Position numbers and translations under genes: made by a program | Shown: positions 1-6,829 of the stretch, piece after piece | Layout: the number at the start of each line of letters is the position of its first letter | How positions within the stretch are numbered: position 1 is the stretch's first letter | The notes under the pieces: model-generated | Databases searched by the model: none | What the model was told of the DNA's origin: nothing | Seen by the model: only the letters and a program-made list of their open reading frames with translations | IMG/VR virus record: IMGVR_UViG_3300005617_000625 | Span: 1 to 42,500 of that record | Length of the DNA: 42,500 bases | Source of the DNA: a virus | Strand: one strand, 5' to 3'

Positions 1-10
1 AAACTTACCT
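1..10. repeat. Terminal overlap identical to 42491-42500 (circular junction)
   Basis: AAACTTACCT opens the window and also closes it. The overlap sits inside the integrase gene, and only one copy keeps its frame. This is best read as the wrap-around of a circular sequence, not a biological repeat. Confidence 0.85.
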
Positions 11-704
11 CCACCTCATCCAAATAGACCGGCTCCGGCGTGGCCGTTGTTTTCACCGAAAAATCAGACAAAGGGTTTACTTCAATGATTTCCTGATTTT
101 TGGCGTACTTCAGAATGCGTTTCACCAGCGCGATGAATTTGACGCTTGTATTATGCTTGAGACCGGTGCGGCTCTTGTGGTGCGTAGCCGTTTTTAGGTA
201 AGCAAGATAATTATGGGCGAACTTGACGCGGATTTCCTCGCAGAGACAATGGGTAAGATGATGCTTTTGTAAGTAAGACGTCAAATTGTTGAACTGCGTC
301 TTGTAACCCTGAAAAGTTCCGATAGTAATGCCGCCGTCGCTTCCGATTTGTGATTGAAGATGTGCGAGGTACTTTCGGGCTACGTCCATAAAGGTGATAG
401 GGGAATCTAACTTGGTTTTGAACGCCCGCTTAATCATCTGGGCCGTTAATGTGCTTTTGCTGGACTCCAGCGAATTCTTCAAGGTATTCAGCTCCAGTTC
501 AATTCTCAACAACTGATCGTTAAGAATTGCGTGTTTTCGACAAGATGACTTTACTCGTTTTTTAGCCTTGTCCCAATCTTTTTCTTCTACAAAAACGCCC
601 GTAGAAAATTCATCCAAGGTTGAATGGATTCGGATGCGGCAATAGATCGGGTGAGTTCCATAACTGTTAATTTTTGATCGGTAAAGAAAGAAATTCAATT
701 TCAT
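1..704 (-). CDS. int: Tyrosine integrase, N-terminal part (continues at 42490 across the circular junction)
   Basis: Site-specific tyrosine recombinase for phage integration and excision. This part encodes about 234 residues from an ATG at 704-702. Residues 1-55 (MKLNFFLYRSKINSYGTHPI onward) look like the Bacteroidota arm-type DNA-binding domain. Residues about 100-215 look like the SAM-like core-binding domain. The frame is open when it reaches base 1. If the 10-base overlap with the window end is collapsed, it continues in frame into the catalytic domain at 42490-41974, giving 1221 nt and 406 residues. Without collapsing, the frame breaks. The gene heads the long minus-strand operon. Family call is by eye but secure. 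Confidence 0.93.
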   Translation of the reverse strand, partial: MKLNFFLYRSKINSYGTHPIYCRIRIHSTLDEFSTGVFVEEKDWDKAKKRVKSSCRKHAILNDQLLRIELELNTLKNSLESSKSTLTAQMIKRAFKTKLDSPITFMDVARKYLAHLQSQIGSDGGITIGTFQGYKTQFNNLTSYLQKHHLTHCLCEEIRVKFAHNYLAYLKTATHHKSRTGLKHNTSVKFIALVKRILKYAKNQEIIEVNPLSDFSVKTTATPEPVYLDEVEVS

Positions 705-741
705 TACAAATATTCGGTGGTTGTGGAGTGGCTGCATAAAA

Positions 742-1008
742 GGATACTTGTTTACCCAAATGATGCAGGGGGGTGCTTTTTTCTATAAGTGATTTCGATT
801 AAATAAATGATTGCATCGATGAAGAAGTGAAAACTATTGATAATGCAAGGTGCTTGGCTGAAAATATCGGTTTACCATTCCGCTCCGGATTAATTCAAAT
901 CCGGTAACTCCTTTATTTTCAGCCTTCCCGAAACGTATTCGGAAGAGCAGCACGCAAAACGGATACTTTTTTGCAACAGATTGACCCTTAGGTATTAAGA
1001 GTTTACCC
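742..1008. repeat. Spaced direct repeats GGATACTT and GTTTACCC (possible integrase arm sites)
   Basis: GGATACTT occurs at 742-749 and 961-968. GTTTACCC occurs at 750-757 and 1001-1008. The two copies of each flank the nested inverted repeat at 856-924, upstream of int. Arm-type sites flanking a core is the known arrangement of tyrosine-integrase attP sites. The assignment is inference from position and repetition; the rest of the gene-free stretch 705-1064 shows nothing else clear. Confidence 0.4.
856..924. other. Candidate attP: nested inverted repeat between int and repressor
   Basis: GGCTGAAAATA (856-866) and TATTTTCAGCC (914-924) form a perfect 11-bp inverted repeat. Nested inside is a second one, CCGGAT (885-890) with ATCCGG (899-904) around an 8-base loop. 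The inner segment TTCAAATCCGGTAACTCC resembles the T-loop and 3' acceptor end of a tRNA gene, a frequent attB target, but no complete tRNA fold is present. Location next to int and the flanking repeats support attP. It could instead be an int operator. Confidence 0.45.
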
Positions 1009-1015
1009 GTAATGG

Positions 1016-1074
1016 ATCGGTCCGCCGATGCGGCCGCTATCAGGCGGCATGACTGGCTATTGCTTCATGCCGCC
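1016..1074. terminator. Hairpin pair at the 3' end of the repressor gene
   Basis: A perfect 10-bp inverted repeat, GGCGGCATGA (1043-1052) and TCATGCCGCC (1065-1074), covers the repressor stop codon. A smaller hairpin, ATCGG/CCGAT, lies at 1016-1029. On the plus strand the large hairpin is followed by GAAGTTTTTATT, so it looks like an intrinsic terminator for plus-strand transcription. On the minus strand no T-run follows. Confidence 0.45.
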
Positions 1075-1442
1075 GAAGTTTTTATTATTTCCTGCAAAAA
1101 GGACTTGTCAGCCCGCAGTTCGGCAATAGCGGCGTCCTTCACTTCGATGATTTTTTCATAGGCTGCTTTCAGCTCTTCGATTACCTCTCCGGTAAGGGGT
1201 TGGCGAGAAGCCGCATTCAGCAACATCTCTCCCTTTCCATCTTCCAACCAGGCGGGGCTCAGAAGGGGGAAGGTTTGGTAAATCTTCTTCAGCTTTGAAA
1301 GCGTTGGCTGTGACCCGCCACTTTCCCAGGAATGAATATTGGCGCCGGACAAACCGGCTTCGCGTCCCATTTCCCGGAGGCCCATTTTCAGGTGCTCCTC
1401 CCGGTAATACTTCAGCCTTTCGGCAAATGTTTTCATTTCCAT
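1065..1442 (-). CDS. XRE/CI-like prophage repressor
   Basis: A 125-residue protein with an N-terminal helix-turn-helix of the XRE family (about residues 18-62, including REMGREAGLSGANIHSWESG). The C-terminal part (about 85-120, AYEKIIEVKDAAIAELRADK) is predicted helical and probably mediates oligomerisation. No LexA-like Ser-Lys protease motif is visible. It lies divergent to the 1630 gene across a region with repeated operator-like sites, and next to int: the classical lysogeny position. It probably represses the early plus-strand promoter and itself. A start two codons later (1436) is equally possible. Confidence 0.85.
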   Translation of the reverse strand: MEMKTFAERLKYYREEHLKMGLREMGREAGLSGANIHSWESGGSQPTLSKLKKIYQTFPLLSPAWLEDGKGEMLLNAASRQPLTGEVIEELKAAYEKIIEVKDAAIAELRADKSFLQEIIKTSAA

Positions 1443-1513
1443 TTCATTTTATTAGGTTAACAAAAAAGGCACTATTCCGTACTAACGCTGAAAGGCGTAA
1501 AATTTTTTGTGAT

Positions 1514-1603
1514 TTGTCAAATAGATTGTTAAGTTTGGACTTACACAAAAACAGCACGCTCAAAGATGCAAATTAATTTGACAATTAGCAAATTTATTAT
1601 TTG
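1514..1603. promoter_or_regulatory. Repressor/early divergent control region with operator-like half sites
   Basis: TTGTCAAATAGATTGTTAAG (1514-1533) and ATTTGACAATT (1576-1586) match the two halves of the perfect palindrome at 1923-1946. The first lies where the repressor's own promoter is expected; on the minus strand it contains TCTATTTG, close to TAnnTTTG. The second lies upstream of the 1630 gene, followed by TATTATTTG at 1595-1603, a near -7 box. The likely role is divergent switch control, as in cI/cro regions. Confidence 0.55.
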
Positions 1604-1629
1604 TCTGGAATTCCCAACTCCCCTACAAA

Positions 1630-1866
1630 ATGTTAACACAAAAGCAAAAGAAAATACAATTCAAGCGCCGACTTGCGGTTGTAAAAACATTCTTACCCTA
1701 TAATTACGGTTTGATGTACAAGGTAATGTTTGGGGATGAAAATATCCAGCGCGTGTATGATGTTTTTAACAAAGATTACGTGGACAACCAGATTTTGTTT
1801 CGCCTGATCCAAGTGGCAAAACTTTTGCGCAAAACTCGTAAGCACAAACCCTTAGAGGTCGCTTAA
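1630..1866 (+). CDS. Small basic protein in Cro position
   Basis: A 78-residue basic protein (MLTQKQKKIQFKRRLAVVKT start), first gene of the rightward transcript and divergent to the repressor. The segment LPYNYGLMYKVMFGDENIQR followed by VYDVFNKD and a C-terminal helix resembles in layout small Bacteroidota regulators with an LPxxYxxxI...V..VLN pattern, suggesting a degenerate helix-turn-helix. Position suggests a Cro- or excisionase-like regulator. No family is recognised with certainty. The operator at 1923-1946 follows its stop, so downstream genes can be repressed separately. Confidence 0.65.
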   Translation: MLTQKQKKIQFKRRLAVVKTFLPYNYGLMYKVMFGDENIQRVYDVFNKDYVDNQILFRLIQVAKLLRKTRKHKPLEVA

Positions 1867-1922
1867 TAATTTTTTTGCCTTTCCTGTAAAAAAATTGTAA
1901 AAACATTTACCTTCCTGGTAGG

Positions 1923-1946
1923 AATTGTCAAATATATTTGACAATT
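1923..1946. promoter_or_regulatory. Perfect 24-bp palindromic operator overlapping a -7 box
   Basis: The 24 bases at 1923-1946 are a perfect palindrome with half-site AATTGTCAAATA. The centre contains TATATTTG (1933-1940), an exact TAnnTTTG -7 box readable on both strands. Related partial copies lie at 1514-1533 and 1576-1586 beside the repressor. The simplest reading is a high-affinity repressor operator blocking a promoter for the 1987 operon. Confidence 0.7.
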
Positions 1947-1986
1947 TTACACAGTTAATCACCTCCCCAATTAATCGTCTGACCCA

Positions 1987-2262
1987 ATGGACTCTCACAT
2001 CTTCCGCTTCTGCGATAACGAAATGCTCTCCCGTCCTGAGCAGTACACGCAAGGGGAGGTCGGTTCGCCGATGCGATTCAATCCAAAGCCCCTGGCTGAT
2101 GCTTATTGGGCGGAGTTTGGCGAAGAGGAATGGGACGATCTGGATGAGGAACTTGATGGGGAGGGGATTCGATATAGTGAGGTACTGCGCGAAGTCATCA
2201 ACTGGTATTGGAAAGCCCCAATTGCCTTTCAATACGAATTAGCGGATCTATCCGCCCTTTAA
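1987..2262 (+). CDS. Acidic early protein of unknown function
   Basis: A 91-residue, strongly acidic protein (central FGEEEWDDLDEELDGEGIRY) with a tryptophan/tyrosine-rich C-terminal helix (VLREVINWYWKAPIAFQY). I do not recognise a family. It is the first gene after the 24-bp palindromic operator, so it is likely expressed early and silenced in the lysogen. Small acidic early phage proteins are sometimes DNA mimics or host-takeover factors, but nothing here proves that. A hairpin follows its stop. Confidence 0.65.
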   Translation: MDSHIFRFCDNEMLSRPEQYTQGEVGSPMRFNPKPLADAYWAEFGEEEWDDLDEELDGEGIRYSEVLREVINWYWKAPIAFQYELADLSAL

Positions 2263-2270
2263 ATAAAAGC

Positions 2271-2299
2271 GCCCTGAACGCTTACCAGGCTTTCAGGGC
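2271..2299. terminator. Hairpin after the 1987 gene
   Basis: GCCCTGAA (2271-2278) pairs with TTCAGGGC (2292-2299) across a 13-base loop. A-rich sequence precedes it, but no T-run follows, so this is at best a weak terminator or a processing hairpin between 1987-2262 and 2333. Confidence 0.4.
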
Positions 2300-2332
2300 T
2301 ATTGCAATTAACCATTTAAACAAACTCCACGA

Positions 2333-2758
2333 ATGAAAAATGACCAATTACAGAGCGAAGATAGCCAAAGTGCTAACAATCGCAAAACAGAATTTACGTC
2401 CGGCCCTTGGCGGGTTGGATGGATGTACGACCGGCATCGCGATGAAAACGCTTTGGCAGTCTGGCCAGCCGGAATCCTGGACGGGATGGTAGGTAATCCT
2501 ATCTGTCTGCTGAGTCCGGAGAATAAAGTTGACTCTAGCGACGAAGCGAATGCCGCTTTAATTTCAGCGGCTCCGGAGTTGCTGGCGGTGCTGAAACGAT
2601 ACGAGGCCTGGGAAGCCCGCTTGATTGAAGCGGACGAAGCCTGGCAGGGAAGGAATTTTGCCATTACTGATGAATTGTACGAAGAGTTTATGGATCTCCA
2701 GACTCTTCGGAATGCAGCCATCGCGAAGGTAGAGAAGGGAGGGCAGTCCAATGTCTGA
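2333..2758 (+). CDS. Phage protein with GPW...AALISAAPELL motif, unknown function
   Basis: A 141-residue protein. The N-terminal third has TSGPWRVGWMYDR and the centre has DEANAALISAAPELLAVLKR. This pairing is widespread in small phage proteins annotated as hypothetical; no biochemical role is known to me. The C-terminus is helical. The stop overlaps the next start by 8 bases (ATGTCTGA), so it is translationally coupled to 2751. It sits at the head of the annealing/exonuclease operon, suggesting an early DNA-metabolism accessory role (inference). Confidence 0.75.
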   Translation: MKNDQLQSEDSQSANNRKTEFTSGPWRVGWMYDRHRDENALAVWPAGILDGMVGNPICLLSPENKVDSSDEANAALISAAPELLAVLKRYEAWEARLIEADEAWQGRNFAITDELYEEFMDLQTLRNAAIAKVEKGGQSNV

Positions 2759-3047
2759 TCTGAAAATTGATTTGCTCACCGATGAGGAAAAGCAATTTGT
2801 GCTGGATGCTAAAGTAGACGCAGCGACGGATTCAAGCCCTAGGCCAACAGTCCACTCCCTGAATGCGGAGCTGAAGCAGCTGGAGAGTACGATTACGCAT
2901 TTGATCAAGGCCAGAAGAAATGCCTTAGTCAATATGGAACCGCCAACCAGTCGGTATATTTTGGAACTGGAGAGGAAAATTGTCGCATCCGCCCGGAGAA
3001 GGGATGAAATAGAAGCCTTATTGGCAGAAAGGGACATAGCAGCATGA
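2751..3047 (+). CDS. Coiled-coil early protein, unknown function
   Basis: A 98-residue, mostly helical protein with heptad-like stretches (SLNAELKQLESTITHLIKAR, and ILELERKIVASARRRDEIEA). No catalytic motif is visible and no family is recognised. It overlaps both neighbours by a few bases (2751-2758 and 3044-3047), so it belongs to one translationally coupled operon with the annealing-like protein. It may be a small structural partner of that protein (inference). Confidence 0.7.
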   Translation: MSDLKIDLLTDEEKQFVLDAKVDAATDSSPRPTVHSLNAELKQLESTITHLIKARRNALVNMEPPTSRYILELERKIVASARRRDEIEALLAERDIAA

Positions 3048-4156
3048 GCAAGCCCAAAGAATTACCAGAAAACACAGCCGCTGCGGCGGACCGACCGGTG
3101 GATCAGTCTCCTGCTTTGGCCGAGGAGTACAGCCTCACCAATCACCGCTCGATGATGAAGCTGTCGGTTGTATTGGCTGAATTCATCAAGAAATCCAACC
3201 TGACGGTCCCTATTCAAGGCAAGGATTACGTGATGGTAGAGGCCTGGACGTATGCCGGAATGTGCATGGGACTTCTGCCCGTGGTAACCAGCCTTCAGCG
3301 GGTTGCCTGCGAGGGAACAGAAATCAAGTACGAAGCCGTGGTGGAGCTGAAAAACGTCCATTCCAATGAAATCGTCGGAAGGGCGGTTGCGCTGTGTTCC
3401 AATAAGGAAGGTCGCAAAAAGCATTTTGATGAGTACGCAGTTGCCAGCATGGCTCAAACTCGTGCCACCGGCAAAGCATACCGGTTGCCTTTAGGTTGGT
3501 TGATGAAAGCAGCGGGTTACGAAAGCACGCCAGCGGAAGAGATGAAAACCGATGAGGATGTTATCTTCGAGAAGTTGGCCGCTATGGTCACCATTACCAA
3601 AGCCACATCCCGGGAAGAGTTGATCAAAGCCCTCAAGGATGCTTCAGCTTTCCGTAAAGACGCGGATATTCTTCGGGTAAAGGATATAATGAACCAACTC
3701 TATCCTAACCCGGCCAAAGCAGCCGGCCAACCAGAACCGCCCGTTCCAGAGTCCCAGCCTGTTCAAGCGGTCCCTTCCCCGCCACCGGTCGTCGAAGAAA
3801 CCACTACCGCCGAAGACGACGCCCAACTTCGGATGTTGATGGATGCAGCCAGCAAGCTCGAAACAATGGACGCCTGGCTGAAATTTGCTGACGCCAACTT
3901 CCATTTTCAAGGCGTAGAAGGCTTCGACATCGCCATGACCCAGGCCAAAGAGCGTATCTATGCCGCCTCACTGGCAACCGCTGATCAGAAGACGCAAATC
4001 CTCCTCTTACTGAAAGATCCGGTCATCACCCGGGAGGAAAAAGACAAAATGGTCAATAAGCTCTCCACCTTCGATAAGGTCCGGGCTGAGCAGGCCATAG
4101 CTCGCCTAAAGAAAACGATCCAGGAACGTTCCACTCAAAAAGTTTCCGCCGTATGA
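3044..4156 (+). CDS. Putative single-strand annealing / recombination protein
   Basis: A 370-residue protein. The conserved region, about residues 30-167, contains VMVEAWTYAGMCMGLLP (63-79), a beta-rich EIKYEAVVELKN segment, GRAVALCSN (112-120), SMAQTRATGKAYRLPLGWLM (135-154) and AGYESTPAEEM (157-167). The AQTRATGKAYR...LGW...AGYE signature recurs in phage and archaeal proteins of early operons that I compare with Erf/Rad52-type annealers; that link is inference. A proline-rich linker (about 225-260) leads to a helical C-terminal domain of unknown role. The neighbouring DEDDh exonuclease (4444) fits a phage recombination pair. Confidence 0.6.
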   Translation: MSKPKELPENTAAAADRPVDQSPALAEEYSLTNHRSMMKLSVVLAEFIKKSNLTVPIQGKDYVMVEAWTYAGMCMGLLPVVTSLQRVACEGTEIKYEAVVELKNVHSNEIVGRAVALCSNKEGRKKHFDEYAVASMAQTRATGKAYRLPLGWLMKAAGYESTPAEEMKTDEDVIFEKLAAMVTITKATSREELIKALKDASAFRKDADILRVKDIMNQLYPNPAKAAGQPEPPVPESQPVQAVPSPPPVVEETTTAEDDAQLRMLMDAASKLETMDAWLKFADANFHFQGVEGFDIAMTQAKERIYAASLATADQKTQILLLLKDPVITREEKDKMVNKLSTFDKVRAEQAIARLKKTIQERSTQKVSAV

Positions 4157-4440
4157 GCAACTACTCCAAAGAATCTTTCGACTATCGAGTTACCCGAGCG
4201 CGGGTAACTCACCACGGGCCTGTAGCTGAACCCTCTACCCATCAGAAGATTGAAAACCTTTTGAATGAAATAGAAATCGCTCAGGATACGATTATGCGGA
4301 TGTCTACCGACCGGGATATAATGCTGATTACGGAAGGGGCAATTAAGCGAAACGCGACGGCCATCGCTGAAATAGAGGTTAGAATTAAGTTGCTGTATTC
4401 CCAAATAGATGCCTTTCTTCAAACCCAAACCGCCGCCTAG
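4153..4440 (+). CDS. Coiled-coil protein, unknown function
   Basis: A 95-residue protein whose C-terminal two thirds form a long predicted helix (KIENLLNEIEIAQDTIMRMS, then AIAEIEVRIKLLYSQIDAFL). No known family recognised. It starts inside the ATGA overlap with the annealing-like gene and ends three bases before the exonuclease, so it lies between two recombination-type proteins and may bridge them (inference). Confidence 0.7.
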   Translation: MSNYSKESFDYRVTRARVTHHGPVAEPSTHQKIENLLNEIEIAQDTIMRMSTDRDIMLITEGAIKRNATAIAEIEVRIKLLYSQIDAFLQTQTAA

Positions 4441-4443
4441 CCT

Positions 4444-5025
4444 ATGTACCTCTTCTTCGATTGCGAAAGCACTGGCTTACCCCGCAACTTTAAAGCGCCC
4501 CTTACTGACGGCTCCAACTGGCCAAGGCTGGTTAGCCTTAGCTGGGAAATGTATTCTGAAGATGGCATCCGTAAAGAGTGGACCGAGTATGTAATCAAGC
4601 CCTTTGGTTTTGTGATCCCTACCACCTCCACTGCCATTCACCACATCACGACCGAGGAAGCCCTACTAAAGGGTTTCGATCGGAGAGGGGTATTAGAACA
4701 CTTCTACCGGGACTTAACCCGGGCGAATGTGATTGTAGCTCACAACATCGAATTTGATTACAAGGTTATCGCTGCGGAGTACTACCGGTTGGGCATCAAT
4801 CCTGTCCTGCTCATCGAGCATCACCAAGCCTGCACAATGGAATTAGGTCGGGATGTCTGCCAACTACCGGGCAAATTCGGTTTTAAGTGGCCGAAACTAG
4901 CTGAATTATACTTCCATCTATTTGGGGAGGAAATCAAGGATCAGCATAATTCGGCGGCTGATGTAGCAGCTTGTGCCAGGTGTTATTTCGAAATGCTTCG
5001 TTTGGCTAAACTGGAAACGCTATGA
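4444..5025 (+). CDS. DnaQ-like DEDDh 3'-5' exonuclease
   Basis: A 193-residue single-domain exonuclease of the RNase T/DnaQ superfamily. Exo I is FFDCESTG (D6, E8), Exo II is AHNIEFDYK (D105), Exo III is QHNSAADVAA (H168, D173); all four metal-binding acids and the DEDDh histidine are present. It is expected to degrade DNA from 3' ends using two metal ions. No polymerase is fused or adjacent. Position beside the annealing-like gene suggests recombination or end processing rather than proofreading. The start is the first ATG after the upstream stop, and its end overlaps the 5022 gene. Confidence 0.88.
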   Translation: MYLFFDCESTGLPRNFKAPLTDGSNWPRLVSLSWEMYSEDGIRKEWTEYVIKPFGFVIPTTSTAIHHITTEEALLKGFDRRGVLEHFYRDLTRANVIVAHNIEFDYKVIAAEYYRLGINPVLLIEHHQACTMELGRDVCQLPGKFGFKWPKLAELYFHLFGEEIKDQHNSAADVAACARCYFEMLRLAKLETL

Positions 5026-5279
5026 AAGCCGTCGAATTCGACCCTGAAATCCGTAACCGCCTCTCCTACGCCTTCGATCTTAAGAGTGGCACCCGTTGGC
5101 AACTGCGAATGCTGTCTACTATTCACCTGGCCGTTCAGATGAGCGATGACTCCGAGCAGCTCCGGGAAAAGCTCACCCAAGCCTCTGATCAGTGTAGGGA
5201 GGCAATAGCGATCATGGATCGTGAACTTGGTATAGAAGGAAAGGCAACTATTATCACCGATAAACGCAAAGCCCGATGA
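5022..5279 (+). CDS. Small early protein, unknown function
   Basis: An 85-residue protein starting in an ATGA overlap with the exonuclease. Residues about 25-65 (WQLRMLSTIHLAVQMSDDSE and following) are predicted helical, and the tail is basic (TDKRKAR). No recognisable domain. It overlaps the next gene by four bases, so it is part of a co-translated run 4444-5700. Confidence 0.7.
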   Translation: MKAVEFDPEIRNRLSYAFDLKSGTRWQLRMLSTIHLAVQMSDDSEQLREKLTQASDQCREAIAIMDRELGIEGKATIITDKRKAR

Positions 5280-5488
5280 AAAACGAGGTAGAAAATTTAC
5301 TCGAGGAAATTAATTGCCATGATCCTGGAATGGACACCCGTCCTGAAATTACTTTCTATCAGGAGAACCAGGGACGTAAGCCAGAAGAAACCGCAGTTTC
5401 AGAGGCCTGGGTAACGGGACTCTGTATCGGATTAGCGCTGGTAGCGATGTCGGTATCAGTTTGGGCAATTATTAATATGCTGATATGA
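5276..5488 (+). CDS. Small membrane protein, C-tail anchored
   Basis: A 70-residue protein with an acidic soluble N-terminus (NEVENLLEEINCHDPGMDTR) and one C-terminal transmembrane helix (about 47-69, GLCIGLALVAMSVSVWAIIN). Tail-anchored early phage membrane proteins can act in superinfection exclusion or host interference; there is no specific evidence here. It is coupled to both neighbours by short overlaps. Confidence 0.7.
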   Translation: MKNEVENLLEEINCHDPGMDTRPEITFYQENQGRKPEETAVSEAWVTGLCIGLALVAMSVSVWAIINMLI

Positions 5489-5700
5489 CCACTCACGAAA
5501 GATGCGACCTCCGCGTAAGGCTGCTTACCAAGCTGAAAGAGTTGGGCTACTCTCCCCCGGGTGAGTTGGATATCATCGTCAGGGACTGCTGCGAGAATGC
5601 ACAGAGCAGCCGGCAGGTAATAGAGAACCTCAGCGCCAATATTAAGGCACTTAGGGAGATTAGAAATGAAGTGATTTTGACATACTCCCCAGCCCTATAG
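5485..5700 (+). CDS. Small protein, unknown function
   Basis: A 71-residue, mostly helical protein (CDLRVRLLTKLKELGYSPPG, later VIENLSANIKALREIRNEVI). No family recognised. It is the last gene of the early block 2333-5700. The structured element A begins at its stop codon. Confidence 0.68.
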   Translation: MTTHERCDLRVRLLTKLKELGYSPPGELDIIVRDCCENAQSSRQVIENLSANIKALREIRNEVILTYSPAL

Positions 5701-5977
5701 GGCAAGGGATTCTGGGATCAACGGCTCAAGCGAATTTAGATCCGTCTAACAGAGCCTACTCCAAGAGACAATATCCTGCCTCTATTTTGAAGATGAACAA
5801 ATATCTTCTTTACGTGGGGGTTTTACTACGCAGCACGATTTTGCTGCTAACCGCTTACCCAGACATCAAGGAACGAATCAGGTGCGTCTTATCGGCTACT
5901 CTGATAAGATAAAAATACAGACAATCAGTTACTTATGCAAACTATTCACCGTACAAAACAGGCGATTCGTCGAATAG
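5700..5977 (+). ncRNA. Structured intergenic element A (pairs with element B at 10708-10987)
   Basis: This 278-base stretch starts with GGGCAAGGG (5700-5708) and ends with GTCGAATAG (5969-5977). It shares two blocks with element B. Block 1 (5821-5877) is TTTTAC, a hairpin GCAGCA/TGCTGC with loop CGATTT, then 29 bases matching B at 23 positions. Block 2 (5943-5977) matches B at 29 of 35 positions, with 16 identical at the start. Other hairpins: GAAGAT/ATCTTC, and TCTTATC (5886-5892) with GATAAGA (5902-5908). The block-1 stem differs from that in B yet pairs in both, which suggests RNA structure. Function unknown; leader RNA of the replication operon, antiterminator site or origin are possibilities. 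Confidence 0.6.
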
Positions 5978-6066
5978 CAGGGTGCTTACCTCTGCTCCAC
6001 TTTCCCCCCCCCCTAAAGGGACGAGGCTTTCGCCCAAAGATTGTAAGTATGCACCTAACCCCTTAA
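5935..6066 (+). CDS. Doubtful 43-codon ORF at the end of element A
   Basis: MQTIHRTKQAIRRIAG and on, 43 codons. Its start lies in block 2 of element A and matches the 43-codon ORF at the end of element B (shared IHRTK....RI). The second half crosses a C10 run (6004-6013) and looks non-coding, so an indel or decay is possible. It is listed because two ORFs of identical length start at the same place in both elements. A leader peptide is one reading. Confidence 0.25.
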   Translation: MQTIHRTKQAIRRIAGCLPLLHFPPPLKGRGFRPKIVSMHLTP

Positions 6067-6077
6067 CCACTACCTAT

Positions 6078-6257
6078 ATGTCAAGAGACTATCTATCCAT
6101 TTTCGAAAGCGATCCTGACTTGAGCGATCGGGAGAAACAGGCCATCAGGGATTCCTTCGCTACCAGGCAGGGGAGACCGGCTCCAGTGGAGCAGCCCCAA
6201 CCAGGCTTTCCTTACGAGCTTTTAAATGATGATTTCAGCGATGAGGAAGATGACTGA
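6078..6257 (+). CDS. Small acidic protein, unknown function
   Basis: A 59-residue protein from the ATG at 6078 (MSRDYLSIFESDPDLSDREK), ending in an acidic tail (NDDFSDEEDD). The central DPDLSDREKQAIRDSFATRQ resembles a short helical segment. A GTG at 5982 could extend it upstream, but that extension runs over a C10 tract and looks non-coding. It overlaps the next gene by 8 bases (ATGACTGA). No family recognised. Confidence 0.6.
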   Translation: MSRDYLSIFESDPDLSDREKQAIRDSFATRQGRPAPVEQPQPGFPYELLNDDFSDEEDD

Positions 6258-6558
6258 GCAAACCGATGATAAACTGAAAGAATTTATGCTCTCTCACTTC
6301 GACTTCGATCCGCTCAAGAAAGCAGGGGTCTATGGTAAAGAGATTAAGCGCAAAGACTATCAGGCTCAAGCTGACCGGATTTGTAGTCGGTTGGGACTGA
6401 AAAGCATTTACGATTACCCTGAAATAACCATTACCACACACGGTAATTGGGGGAGTGTGGTGGTGGCTGACGTGGTTACTCAGGAAGGAGAATTCATACC
6501 CGGAATGGTTGGACACCTTTCCCTGGCCACCCCACGCAAGAGCAGAGAGCCACCCTAA
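6250..6558 (+). CDS. Hypothetical protein in the replication module
   Basis: A 102-residue protein with the start chosen at 6250, inside the ATGACTGA overlap with the preceding stop; in-frame ATGs at 6226 and 6241 are alternatives. The N-terminal half is helical and charged (LKEFMLSHFDFDPLKKAGVY). The C-terminal half looks beta-rich (EITITTHGNWGSVVVADVVT). No family recognised. It runs convergently into the 6791-6555 gene with a 4-base overlap. Confidence 0.65.
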   Translation: MTEQTDDKLKEFMLSHFDFDPLKKAGVYGKEIKRKDYQAQADRICSRLGLKSIYDYPEITITTHGNWGSVVVADVVTQEGEFIPGMVGHLSLATPRKSREPP

Positions 6559-6791
6559 TCCTTCTGCTTCTCTAGGGGCACGCGATCCACCGGGGGTGGA
6601 TGGGGGAGGTTATGAAAATTAGGCAAGCCAGACAGTTGTTGCCAGGTCAAGCCCTTTTCTTCAATGGCTTCCAGGACAATGCGTAAGTAGTCTACCAGTA
6701 GCCGTTTGTCCTCTTTAGCGAGGTCGGAATAGTAGTTGATCGTTGATTCCTGAAGCCTTAAGCCCAGCGGTTTAGAGAGTTTTCCAGCCAT
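6555..6791 (-). CDS. Small ribbon-helix-helix-like regulator
   Basis: A 78-residue protein. The N-terminal KPLGLRLQESTINYYSDLAK followed by EDKRLLVDYLRIVLEAIEEK has the strand-helix-helix layout of ribbon-helix-helix DNA-binding proteins. The proline-rich C-terminal tail (NLPHPPPVDRVP) is unassigned. It is alone on the minus strand among rightward genes, and its promoter region carries an inverted repeat (6830-6851), as expected for autoregulation. It may control the replication operon on the other side of 6792-7012. An antitoxin without a visible toxin is also possible. Confidence 0.6.
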   Translation of the reverse strand: MAGKLSKPLGLRLQESTINYYSDLAKEDKRLLVDYLRIVLEAIEEKGLTWQQLSGLPNFHNLPHPPPVDRVPLEKQKD

Positions 6792-6829
6792 CGCGATAAA
6801 GGTTGTATCGCAAGATTACAAAACTTACA

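Noticed and set aside
881-912. tRNA gene
   Set aside because: Only a T-loop and acceptor-like 3' portion is present; no D-arm or anticodon arm can be drawn. Kept only as a possible attP core.
1925-2242. Alternative reading MSNIFDNFTQ... over the 1987 gene
   Set aside because: TTG start inside the palindromic operator, low-complexity Ser/Arg composition, and overlap with the more protein-like 1987 frame.
5982-6077. Upstream extension of the 6078 gene from GTG 5982
   Set aside because: It runs through a C10 tract and proline/threonine-rich sequence with no coding look; ATG 6078 is better.
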